NCBI RefSeq assembly: GCF_019504385.1
Contig: NZ_CP080590.1
Coordinates: forward strand, 2,522,001-2,586,000
DNA length: 64,000 nt
Origin: Devosia salina
GTDB lineage: Bacteria; Pseudomonadota; Alphaproteobacteria; Rhizobiales; Devosiaceae
Reading direction: 5' to 3'
Shown: piece by piece, positions 54,208 through 61,613 of the stretch
Numbering within the stretch: position 1 is the first letter of the stretch
Layout of the letters: every line of letters starts with the position of its first letter
Notes under the pieces: model-generated
What the model was told of the DNA's origin: nothing
Database searches by the model: none
What the model saw: the letters and a program-made list of their open reading frames with translations, nothing else
Program-made: the position numbers and the translations under genes

Positions 54208-54786
54208 ATGCTCAAGCGCAGCCTGCTGACCCTGGCAATTTCCATCGCCGCCACTCTGCCCGCCTTTGCCCATCTCAATCCGGCCGAACATGGCTCCCTT
54301 GCCGCCGGCTTCAGCCACCCCCTGTTCGGCCTCGACCATATCCTGGCCATGGTGGCAGTCGGCCTCTGGGCCGCCATGCAGGGTGGGCGCGCACTCTGGC
54401 TGGTTCCTGCCGCCTTTGTCGGCACCATGGCGCTGGGCTTTGCGGCGGCCATCGCCGGCATGCCACTGCCCTTTGTCGAACCGGTGATCCTCGCTTCGGT
54501 CATCTTCATCGGTATTGCCATCGCGCTGGCCTTGCCCGTTCCCACGTCGGCAATTGCCGCCATGGTCGGCTTTTTTGCCTTCTTCCATGGCCACGCGCAT
54601 GGTGGCGAACTGGGCAACGCCGGCGCCTGGCAATTCGCGGCCGGTTTCATCCTGGCCACCGCGGTCCTGCATGTGGTCGGCATTGCCATCGGCCTGCTGC
54701 TTGGTCGCTTCGGCGGCAAGGGCCTCACCCGCATTGCCGGGGCGGCAACAGCTTTTGGTGGTCTCTATCTGGCTATCGGCGGCTAA
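54208..54786 (+). CDS. ureJ: HupE/UreJ-family membrane protein, likely nickel transport
   Basis: 192 residues. N-terminal signal-like helix (LLTLAISIAATLPAFAH), then the family motif HPLFGLDHILAMVAVGLWAA and about six helices with a histidine-rich stretch (FFHGHAHGGELGNAG). HupE/UreJ proteins facilitate nickel entry for urease or hydrogenase. The position between ureA and ureB fits urease. Confidence 0.9.
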   Translation: MLKRSLLTLAISIAATLPAFAHLNPAEHGSLAAGFSHPLFGLDHILAMVAVGLWAAMQGGRALWLVPAAFVGTMALGFAAAIAGMPLPFVEPVILASVIFIGIAIALALPVPTSAIAAMVGFFAFFHGHAHGGELGNAGAWQFAAGFILATAVLHVVGIAIGLLLGRFGGKGLTRIAGAATAFGGLYLAIGG

Positions 54787-54796
54787 GGAGGCAGGC

Positions 54797-55102
54797 ATGA
54801 TCCCAGGAGAAGTCATTCCCGCCAAAGGCGACATCGAGCTCAATGCCGGCGCCGCGCAGGTGGTGCTGGAAGTCGCCAATACCGGCGACCGCCCGATCCA
54901 GGTCGGCTCCCACTACCATTTCTTCGAAACCAATGCCGGCCTCCGCTTTGATCGCGACAAGGCGCGCGGCATGCGGCTCGACATTGCCGCTGGCACCGCC
55001 GTGAGGTTCGAGCCGGGCCAGTCCCGCGAGGTGCGGCTGGTGCCGATCGGCGGCGACCGGCGCATTTTCGGGTTCCGCCAACAGGTGATGGGAGGACTTT
55101 GA
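54797..55102 (+). CDS. ureB: Urease beta subunit
   Basis: 101 residues, full length. MIPGEVIPAKGDIELNAG start, VGSHYHFFETNAGLRFDRDK and GTAVRFEPGQSREVRLVPIG. It is a separate gene and not fused to gamma or alpha. A 91-bp gap with no obvious terminator separates it from the next gene. Confidence 0.97.
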   Translation: MIPGEVIPAKGDIELNAGAAQVVLEVANTGDRPIQVGSHYHFFETNAGLRFDRDKARGMRLDIAAGTAVRFEPGQSREVRLVPIGGDRRIFGFRQQVMGGL

Positions 55103-55193
55103 GAGCGTTTGGCGGGTTCTTTTCATCCCTCCAACGATGGCGCTTGCAGGCGAAAGCTGGTTAAAGGGCTCCGATCCCATCTAGGACCGAGCC

Positions 55194-55595
55194 ATGACCG
55201 ACCAGCCGACCACCCAAGCCCAGTTCAAGCAGCGCTTCATTTCCGTAGTCGCGGATCTGCGGCAGGATGGCATCAATGATCCTGAAGCCATGGCCATGAT
55301 TGGCGGCCTGGCGGCGGAACTGGCCGATGCCCTCAACAAGACGAGCTGGACAGGGATCAAGCAGAGCCTGACGCCGGCCATCTATGACGAGCTCCTGCAG
55401 ACCTTCCAGAAGCGCGGCAATGAATACCACAAGGATGGCCGCACCAAACTTGCTTACGCCATCCAGCTGCTGAGCGTTTCGCTGGTCGCCTTCACCCAGC
55501 GCAGCGACGCCGATATCGCGGCGGGCGAACAATTGGTGGATCAGTTGATCGACCGTGCCGCCGCCATCCACCGCCAGAACCGCCCAAGGCACTGA
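55194..55595 (+). CDS. Unknown helical protein inside the urease operon
   Basis: 133 residues, soluble, mostly helical (TQAQFKQRFISVVADLRQDG, NKTSWTGIKQSLTPAIYDEL, LAYAIQLLSVSLVAFTQRSD). No motif recognised. It sits between ureB and ureC on the same strand, where no standard urease gene belongs. It might act in urease assembly or nitrogen metabolism, but this rests only on position. Confidence 0.7.
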   Translation: MTDQPTTQAQFKQRFISVVADLRQDGINDPEAMAMIGGLAAELADALNKTSWTGIKQSLTPAIYDELLQTFQKRGNEYHKDGRTKLAYAIQLLSVSLVAFTQRSDADIAAGEQLVDQLIDRAAAIHRQNRPRH

Positions 55596-55713
55596 TGCTG
55601 CACGGCGCGCGATGGCACAACAACGCGCGCCGGACTGATTTGCGAGCCGGATGCGATGGACCACAGTCACGCCCGGCAAGCCATTGTTCCGGGCCTATAG
55701 AACGGGACATGAC

Positions 55714-57423
55714 ATGCCAGCACGGATTTCTCGCGCCACCTACGCCGATATGTATGGCCCCACCACGGGCGATCGCGTCCGCCTGGCCGATACCGAGCTT
55801 TTCATCGAGGTGGAGAAGGACTTCACCACCTATGGCGAAGAGGTGAAGTTCGGCGGCGGCAAGGTCATCCGCGACGGCATGGGCCAGTCCCAGCGCACCC
55901 GGGCCGAAGGGGCCGTCGACACTGTCATCACCAATGCGCTGATCGTCGACCACACCGGCATCTACAAGGCCGATATCGGCCTGAAAAACGGGCTGATCGC
56001 CGGCATCGGCAAGGCCGGCAATCCCGATACCCAGCCCGGCGTCGACATCATCATCGGGCCTTCCACCGAGGCCATTGCCGGCGAAGGCAAGATCATTACC
56101 GCCGGCGGCATGGATGCCCACATCCATTTCATCTGCCCCCAGCAGATCGAAGAAGCGCTGATGAGCGGCGTCACCACCATGCTCGGCGGCGGCTCCGGCC
56201 CGGCCCATGGCACCCTCGCCACCACCTGCACCGGCGCCTGGCATATCGAGCGCATGATCGAAAGCTTCGATGCTTTTCCAATGAACCTGGCGCTCGCCGG
56301 CAAGGGCAACGCGGCTTTGCCCGCGCCGCTCGAGGAGATGATCCTGGCGGGCGCATCCGCGCTTAAGCTGCACGAGGACTGGGGCACCACGCCCGCCGCC
56401 ATCGACAATTGCCTCTCGGTCGCCGACGCCTATGACGTGCAGGTGATGATCCATACCGACACGCTCAACGAGAGCGGCTTCGTCGAGGACACGGTGGGCG
56501 CCTTCAAGGGCCGCACCATCCACGCCTTCCACACCGAAGGCGCCGGTGGTGGGCACGCGCCTGACATTTTGAAGGTCGCGGGCCTGCCCAATGTCATCCC
56601 CTCCTCGACCAATCCGACCCGGCCCTACACGGTCAACACCATCGCCGAGCATCTCGACATGCTCATGGTGTGCCACCATCTCGACCAGTCCATCCCCGAA
56701 GACGTGGCCTTTGCCGAAAGCCGCATCCGCAAGGAGACGATTGCCGCCGAGGATATCCTGCACGACATGGGTGCCCTCTCGATCATCTCGTCGGACAGCC
56801 AGGCCATGGGCCGCGTCGGCGAAGTGCTGATCCGCACCTGGCAGACCGCAGACAAGATGAAGCGCCAGCGCGGGCGCCTGCCGGACGAGACCGGCGACAA
56901 CGACAATTTCCGCGTCCGCCGCTATGTCGCCAAATATACCATCAACCCGGCCATCGCCCATGGCATGAGCCAGCATATCGGCTCGGTGGAAGTGGGCAAG
57001 CGCGCCGACCTGGTCCTCTGGAACCCTGCCTTTTTCGGTGTGAAACCGGAAATGGTGCTGCTGGGTGGCTCCATCGCCGCGGCGCCGATGGGCGACCCCA
57101 ATGCTTCCATCCCCACGCCCCAGCCCATGCATTACCGCCCCATGTTCGCCGCCCATGGCAAACTGGTGAGCCGCTCTTCGGTGGTCTTCATCTCCCAGGC
57201 TGCCCATGATGCTGGCCTGCGCGGACGTCTCGGGATCGACAAACAGCTCCTGCCCGTCACCAATACGCGCGGTGGGATCGGCAAGGCGGCCATGAAACTC
57301 AACACCGCTACCCCGAGAATCGACGTCCACCCCGAAACCTACGAGGTGCGTGCAGACGGCGAATTGCTCACCTGCGAACCGGCCACGGTCCTTCCCATGG
57401 CACAGCGCTATTTCCTGTTCTGA
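55714..57423 (+). CDS. ureC: Urease alpha subunit
   Basis: 569 residues from the ATG at 55714 (MPARISRATYADMYGPTTGD); the longer frame is not supported. Nickel ligands are all present: His136 and His138 (GGMDAHIHF), carbamylated Lys218 and neighbouring His220 (ASALKLHEDWG), His247 (VMIHTDTLNE), His273 (HAFHTEGAGGGHAPD) and Asp361 (SSDSQAMGR). The flap has Cys320-His321 (LMVCHHLD). A small stem (AGGCACG / CGTGCCT, 57423-57450) follows the stop. Confidence 0.99.
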   Translation: MPARISRATYADMYGPTTGDRVRLADTELFIEVEKDFTTYGEEVKFGGGKVIRDGMGQSQRTRAEGAVDTVITNALIVDHTGIYKADIGLKNGLIAGIGKAGNPDTQPGVDIIIGPSTEAIAGEGKIITAGGMDAHIHFICPQQIEEALMSGVTTMLGGGSGPAHGTLATTCTGAWHIERMIESFDAFPMNLALAGKGNAALPAPLEEMILAGASALKLHEDWGTTPAAIDNCLSVADAYDVQVMIHTDTLNESGFVEDTVGAFKGRTIHAFHTEGAGGGHAPDILKVAGLPNVIPSSTNPTRPYTVNTIAEHLDMLMVCHHLDQSIPEDVAFAESRIRKETIAAEDILHDMGALSIISSDSQAMGRVGEVLIRTWQTADKMKRQRGRLPDETGDNDNFRVRRYVAKYTINPAIAHGMSQHIGSVEVGKRADLVLWNPAFFGVKPEMVLLGGSIAAAPMGDPNASIPTPQPMHYRPMFAAHGKLVSRSSVVFISQAAHDAGLRGRLGIDKQLLPVTNTRGGIGKAAMKLNTATPRIDVHPETYEVRADGELLTCEPATVLPMAQRYFLF

Positions 57424-57553
57424 GGCACGGCGAACAGGCACAGCGTGCCTTGCGACCAAGGCTCGTTCGGGCCGCCCGGCTCCTCGAGGGCAGCGAGGGT
57501 CAGAAGTCGCGTTCTTGGCCCGGACACTACAACCGCAAGGAGACCATTCATCC

Positions 57554-57835
57554 ATGTCGTTTTTCGAGAGAGATCGTGGCATCCGGACCCCAGGTCAACG
57601 CAAGCTCTACGCGCTTTACGAACTGGCCTATACGCTGATCGATGTCTCTGCGGCGCTGCTGTTTCTGATCGGTTCGATCATGTTCTTTGACAAGTCGCTC
57701 GAAAACCCGGCCATCTGGTGCTTCGTCATCGGTTCGGTCTTCTTCGCCTTCAAGCCGATCTTGCGCATTGTCCGCGAGCTTCACCTCGCCTCGGAGGGCG
57801 ATTACGACGACCTGGCGCGGCGCTTTCGAGGTTAG
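57554..57835 (+). CDS. YrhK-like small membrane protein
   Basis: 93 residues. Two membrane helices (about 22-44, LAYTLIDVSAALLFLIGSIM, and 52-68, AIWCFVIGSVFFAFKPIL) and a polar C terminus (ELHLASEGDYDDLARRFRG). It matches the YrhK-domain layout. Function unknown. It lies between ureC and ureE together with two further non-urease genes. Confidence 0.75.
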   Translation: MSFFERDRGIRTPGQRKLYALYELAYTLIDVSAALLFLIGSIMFFDKSLENPAIWCFVIGSVFFAFKPILRIVRELHLASEGDYDDLARRFRG

Positions 57836-57920
57836 GGCGATCCGGGCCTTGCCACTCCATGCAAACGCCATGATTGTGCGGAGGCTCAAGCCGCCGCAAA
57901 ACGCAAGATTGGACTGACCC

Positions 57921-58349
57921 ATGATCCCTTATCGCGCTCTCGCCATGGTCCTGCCGCTCATGGCAGCTCCGGCACTTGGTCAGGACACCGGCACTGAGGT
58001 GCCCGCAACGCCAATGGCCATTGATGAGATGGTGTCGGCCCGGGCAGGTCTCACTCTGTCTCTCGACAGCACCGGCGATATCGAGCGGCGTATCGTGGGC
58101 TACAATTGCGAGGGCGATCAGACCCTAAGCGTACAATATATCAACGCCGCGCCCAATTTTCTCGCCATCGTTCCGGTCGAGGGGCAGAACCTGGTCTTCG
58201 CATCGGCGCTGTCGGCCTCCGGCGCCCGCTATGTGTCCGGTCCTTATGAGTGGTGGAGCCACCAGGGCGAGGCGGCCCTGCGTGACCTCATGCAGGATGA
58301 GGATGCCGCCCCGCTGGCCAGCTGCACCGAAACCAGCAACACGCCCTGA
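57921..58349 (+). CDS. MliC-like exported protein (possible lysozyme inhibitor fold)
   Basis: 142 residues with a signal peptide (YRALAMVLPLMAAPALGQD). The mature part shows the MliC-type pattern: a first cysteine (YNCEGDQTLSVQYINAAP), LVFASALSASGARYVSGPYE, WWSHQGEAALRDLMQDED, and a last cysteine (LASC). The SGARY block corresponds to the MliC inhibitory loop. Its role in a urease operon is unclear. Confidence 0.65.
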   Translation: MIPYRALAMVLPLMAAPALGQDTGTEVPATPMAIDEMVSARAGLTLSLDSTGDIERRIVGYNCEGDQTLSVQYINAAPNFLAIVPVEGQNLVFASALSASGARYVSGPYEWWSHQGEAALRDLMQDEDAAPLASCTETSNTP

Positions 58350-58354
58350 CCCGG

Positions 58355-58942
58355 ATGGATCCATCGCCCGTCGCCGAGCTGTTTCCACATGTGCGCATCG
58401 TCATGGGCACCGTTGTCGGGCTCGCCATCACGCGCCTGCTGATGACGGTGGCGAGCATCATCCAGCATCCGCAACGCGGCAAGCGCTCCCTGTTGCACCT
58501 GCTCTGGATCGGGTCGATGCTGCTCGAACTGGTGCTGTTCTGGTGGTGGGAGTTTGCGCTGCACCGGATCGAGTTCTGGAGCTTCGGCCTCGTCCTCTTC
58601 ATCATGTTCTACGCCACCACGCTGTTCCTGATGGCGGCCCTGCTCTCCCCCGACAGCGTCTCGGACTATACCGGCTATGAGGACTTTTTCCTCAAGCGCC
58701 GGCACTGGTTCTTCGGGCTGCTGGCGGCCACGTTTCTGCTCGACACCATAGACACCCTGGTCAAGGGCCAGAACCATTGGTCGCGCTTCGACTGGAGTTA
58801 TTTCAGCCAGGTGCCGCTCGGCCTCGTCCTCTGCGTCATCGCCTGGCGCAGTGCCAGCCGCAATGTGCACCTGGCCATTGTCGGCCTGCACATTGCCTTC
58901 CAAGTGTTCCTCATCACGCGCTTTTTCAACACGGTCAGCTAG
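58355..58942 (+). CDS. Six-helix membrane protein of unknown function
   Basis: 195 residues, about six helices, with conserved-looking WIGSMLLELVLFWWWEFALH and DYTGYEDFFLKRRHWFFGLL blocks and a charged middle (KGQNHWSRFDW). No family assigned. It starts 5 nt after the previous gene and ends 5 nt before ureE, so it is part of the operon. Confidence 0.75.
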   Translation: MDPSPVAELFPHVRIVMGTVVGLAITRLLMTVASIIQHPQRGKRSLLHLLWIGSMLLELVLFWWWEFALHRIEFWSFGLVLFIMFYATTLFLMAALLSPDSVSDYTGYEDFFLKRRHWFFGLLAATFLLDTIDTLVKGQNHWSRFDWSYFSQVPLGLVLCVIAWRSASRNVHLAIVGLHIAFQVFLITRFFNTVS

Positions 58943-58947
58943 TGCCC

Positions 58948-59421
58948 ATGCTTCGCGTCGTCTCCGTCCTGCCGCCCGATCACGCCCAGGGCACCCCCTT
59001 CGATCTGGTCGTCCTCGAACACGACGAGCGCCGCATGCGCCGCAAGATGCTGCGCCTCATGCATGGCGACGAGATATTGGTGGACTTTCCCCAGACCATC
59101 ACGCTCGAGGACCGGCAGGTGCTCAAGCTGGAAGATGGCCGTCTGGTCGAGGTGATTGCCGCCGAGGAACTGCTCTACGAAGTGCGCGGCAGGGATGGGG
59201 AACACCTGCTGCGCCTCGCCTGGCATATCGGCAACCGGCACACCCCGGCCCAGATGGAAAAGGACCGTATCCTGATTAAGCGTGACCACGTGCTCAAGAC
59301 CATGCTCGAAGGCCTCGGCGCCACGGTGACCAATGTCAGCGAGCCCTTTTCCGCCGAGCATGGCGCCTATCACAGCCATTCCCATGGCGATGGCGGCCAC
59401 GCGCTGCTCAACCGCAAATGA
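58948..59421 (+). CDS. ureE: Urease nickel metallochaperone UreE
   Basis: 157 residues from the ATG at 58948. UreE blocks: DLVVLEHDERRMRRKMLRL, EVRGRDGEHLLRLAWHIGNR, HTPAQMEKDRILIKRDHVL. The HIGNRHTP motif carries the metal-binding histidine. The C terminus is His-rich (EHGAYHSHSHGDGGH), which binds extra nickel. ureF overlaps its stop by 4 nt. Confidence 0.97.
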   Translation: MLRVVSVLPPDHAQGTPFDLVVLEHDERRMRRKMLRLMHGDEILVDFPQTITLEDRQVLKLEDGRLVEVIAAEELLYEVRGRDGEHLLRLAWHIGNRHTPAQMEKDRILIKRDHVLKTMLEGLGATVTNVSEPFSAEHGAYHSHSHGDGGHALLNRK

Positions 59422-60071
59422 GTGACCTGCAAAAACTCCTGACCTGGCTATCGCCGGCCTTTCCCGTCGGCGCCTTTGCCTGGTCGGCCGGACTGGAAAC
59501 CGCGATTGTACAGGGGCGGGTGACGGACCGGGCCAGCGCCGAGGACTGGATTGGAGGCGCGCTCACCCTTGGCGGGCTCAGAACCGATGCCATCCTGCTC
59601 TCCCATGCCCATTCCGGCTTCGCCGACGCAGACGACATCAACGCCCTCGCCGACCTGTGTCTCGCCCTGGCACCAGCGCGGGAACGTCACGCCGAAACCC
59701 TGCAGACGGGCAATGCCTTCGTGCTGGCCAGTGCCGCCTGGCCAACCGAAGCACCATCAGCCCTACCCAACCCTTGCCCCTACCCGGTGGCGGTGGGTGC
59801 TCTGGCCGGTGCCCATGGCATCGACCGGCGCGATACCCTCATTGCCTTCCTCACGGCCACGGTCCATAGCCAGGTCTCGGTCGCCGTCCGGCTGGTCCCG
59901 ATCGGGCAGAGTGATGGGCTTGCCATCATGGCCAGGCTGGAGCCGCAGGTCGCGGCATTGGCCGATCTGTGCCTTCATGCCGCACTGGACGAGATTGGCA
60001 GCGTGGCCTATGGCGCCGATATTGCGCAGATGCAGCACGAAACCCTGCCCACAAGGATCTTCCGCTCATGA
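59418..60071 (+). CDS. ureF: Urease accessory protein UreF
   Basis: 217 residues, alpha-helical. The N terminus has LLTWLSPAFPVGAFAWSAGL and the middle RHAETLQTGNAFVLASAAWP. The C terminus contains RLEPQVAALADLCLHAALDE. UreF recruits UreG and UreD to urease. It overlaps both ureE and the next gene by 4 nt, a sign of tight coupling. Confidence 0.95.
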   Translation: MSDLQKLLTWLSPAFPVGAFAWSAGLETAIVQGRVTDRASAEDWIGGALTLGGLRTDAILLSHAHSGFADADDINALADLCLALAPARERHAETLQTGNAFVLASAAWPTEAPSALPNPCPYPVAVGALAGAHGIDRRDTLIAFLTATVHSQVSVAVRLVPIGQSDGLAIMARLEPQVAALADLCLHAALDEIGSVAYGADIAQMQHETLPTRIFRS

Positions 60072-60499
60072 ACATGTTCATTTCATCCCTCATGTTCATC
60101 GCGCTCTTCGCCGTCTCCATGGCCCATTTCATCTGGGCCCTGGGACGCACCTGGCCGATCCGCAACGAGAAGTTGCTGGCCCAGACCGTGGTGGGGTTCA
60201 AGGATATCGAACGCATGCCGCCGCGCCTGGCCTCGCTGGCCGTGTCGATCGCCACCATTGCGGCGGCGGTCTATGGCCTGGCGCTGGCCGACCATGACAG
60301 CGGCGGCCTGTGGCTGAACCTGGGGGGCATCGCGCTGGGCCTGGTATTCCTGGCACGCGGCGTTGTCGGCTACACATCATGGTGGGCGGGCATTACCCCC
60401 GAGCCCAATTTCCGTCTCAACGACCGCCGCGTCTATTCTCCGCTCTGCATCCTGCTGGCCCTGGGCTTCTTCGCCCTGGTCTGGCTTCGCTTCGTCTGA
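60068..60499 (+). CDS. DUF3995 small membrane protein
   Basis: 143 residues from the ATG at 60068, which overlaps the ureF stop (ATGA). Four helices, with the family motif MAHFIWALGRTWPI near the start, NLGGIALGLVFLARGVVGYT and the end SPLCILLALGFFALVWLRF. Function unknown. Its place between ureF and ureG suggests a link to urease or nickel, without direct evidence. Confidence 0.8.
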   Translation: MNMFISSLMFIALFAVSMAHFIWALGRTWPIRNEKLLAQTVVGFKDIERMPPRLASLAVSIATIAAAVYGLALADHDSGGLWLNLGGIALGLVFLARGVVGYTSWWAGITPEPNFRLNDRRVYSPLCILLALGFFALVWLRFV

Positions 60500-60513
60500 C
60501 CCAAGGAGGGAAC

Positions 60514-61146
60514 ATGTCCAAGAGCCTCAACGGACCCCTGCGCATCGGCATTGGCGGGCCGGTCGGCTCGGGCAAGACCACCTTGTGCGAGATGCTGCTC
60601 AAGGCCATGCGCGAGCGCTATTCCATGGCCGTGGTCACCAATGACATCTACACCCAGGAAGACGCTCTGATCCTGGCGCGGGCGCAGGCGATTTCCGAGG
60701 ACCGCATCGTGGGCGTGGAAACCGGCGGCTGCCCGCACACCGCCATTCGCGAAGATGCCTCGCTGAACCTGGCGGCCATCGACGATCTCAATCGCAAGTT
60801 CCCCGATCTCGACATCGTGCTGATCGAAAGCGGCGGCGACAATCTGGCCGCCACCTTCTCGCCGGATCTGGCGGACCTCACCATCTACGTCATCTCGGTG
60901 GCGCAGGGCGAAAAGGTGCCCCGCAAGGGCGGCCCGGCGATTTCCCGCTCCGACCTGCTGGTCATTACCCATACCGACCTGGCGCCCTATGTCGGGGCCA
61001 GCCTCGAGGTGATGGAAAGCGACACGCAGAAGGTGCGCGAGGGCCGGCCCTATGTCTTTACCGATCTGCTGCGTCGCGAAAGCCTCGACCAGATCATCGG
61101 CTTCATCGAGAAGCATGGCGGCTTTGCCGCCGAAGCGGCGGAATAG
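60514..61146 (+). CDS. ureG: Urease accessory GTPase UreG
   Basis: 210 residues with AAGGAGGG 6 nt before the ATG. P-loop GIGGPVGSGKTTLCE, nickel-binding Cys-Pro-His in ETGGCPHTAIREDASLN, and VLIESGGDNLAATFSPDLAD. It hydrolyses GTP to deliver nickel to the urease centre. Last urease gene; a GNAT gene follows 2 nt after its stop. Confidence 0.98.
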   Translation: MSKSLNGPLRIGIGGPVGSGKTTLCEMLLKAMRERYSMAVVTNDIYTQEDALILARAQAISEDRIVGVETGGCPHTAIREDASLNLAAIDDLNRKFPDLDIVLIESGGDNLAATFSPDLADLTIYVISVAQGEKVPRKGGPAISRSDLLVITHTDLAPYVGASLEVMESDTQKVREGRPYVFTDLLRRESLDQIIGFIEKHGGFAAEAAE

Positions 61147-61148
61147 CC

Positions 61149-61613
61149 TTGGCCGACTTCGTCCGCCTGCGGCGCGCGCTTGCAGAACCTGTAGCACTGT
61201 CCGGCCTGGCGCCGGGGGTGGAGATATTGCCGCTCTGGCGCAGCAAGCCGATCGAACTGCACCGCCTGCTTGGACGCGCCTATGCCGATGGCGGCGGCAC
61301 GGTCGACAATTTCGACCAATGGTGGTGGCCGCTGGTGGAGGATGCCGAGTTCGACCCCGAACTGGTTGTCATTCTGGCTGATGCTGCCGGCGACCCGCTG
61401 GGGCTGGTCCAATGCTGGACGAGCAGCTTCGTCAAGGACATCGTGGTTGATCCTAGCGCCCGGAACCGGGGACTTGGTTCGGCCCTGCTGACCCGCGCCT
61501 TTGCCCTGCTGCGCGAGCGCGGACACCCGCATGTCGACCTCAAGGTTGAAGCAACCAACAGCGCGGCGCGCCGATTCTATGCGCGCCACGGCATGACCGA
61601 AGTCGACAGCTAG
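61149..61613 (+). CDS. GNAT-family N-acetyltransferase
   Basis: 154 residues if the TTG at 61149 is used. Acetyl-CoA binding region KDIVVDPSARNRGLGSALLT and the end VEATNSAARRFYARHGM. The substrate is unknown. It starts 2 nt after ureG, so it is transcribed with the urease genes. It overlaps the convergent glgX gene by 4 nt. Confidence 0.85.
   Translation: MADFVRLRRALAEPVALSGLAPGVEILPLWRSKPIELHRLLGRAYADGGGTVDNFDQWWWPLVEDAEFDPELVVILADAAGDPLGLVQCWTSSFVKDIVVDPSARNRGLGSALLTRAFALLRERGHPHVDLKVEATNSAARRFYARHGMTEVDS

Noticed and set aside
55492..57582. 696-codon minus-strand frame opposite ureC
   Set aside because: Antisense shadow of ureC, which is complete with all nickel ligands.
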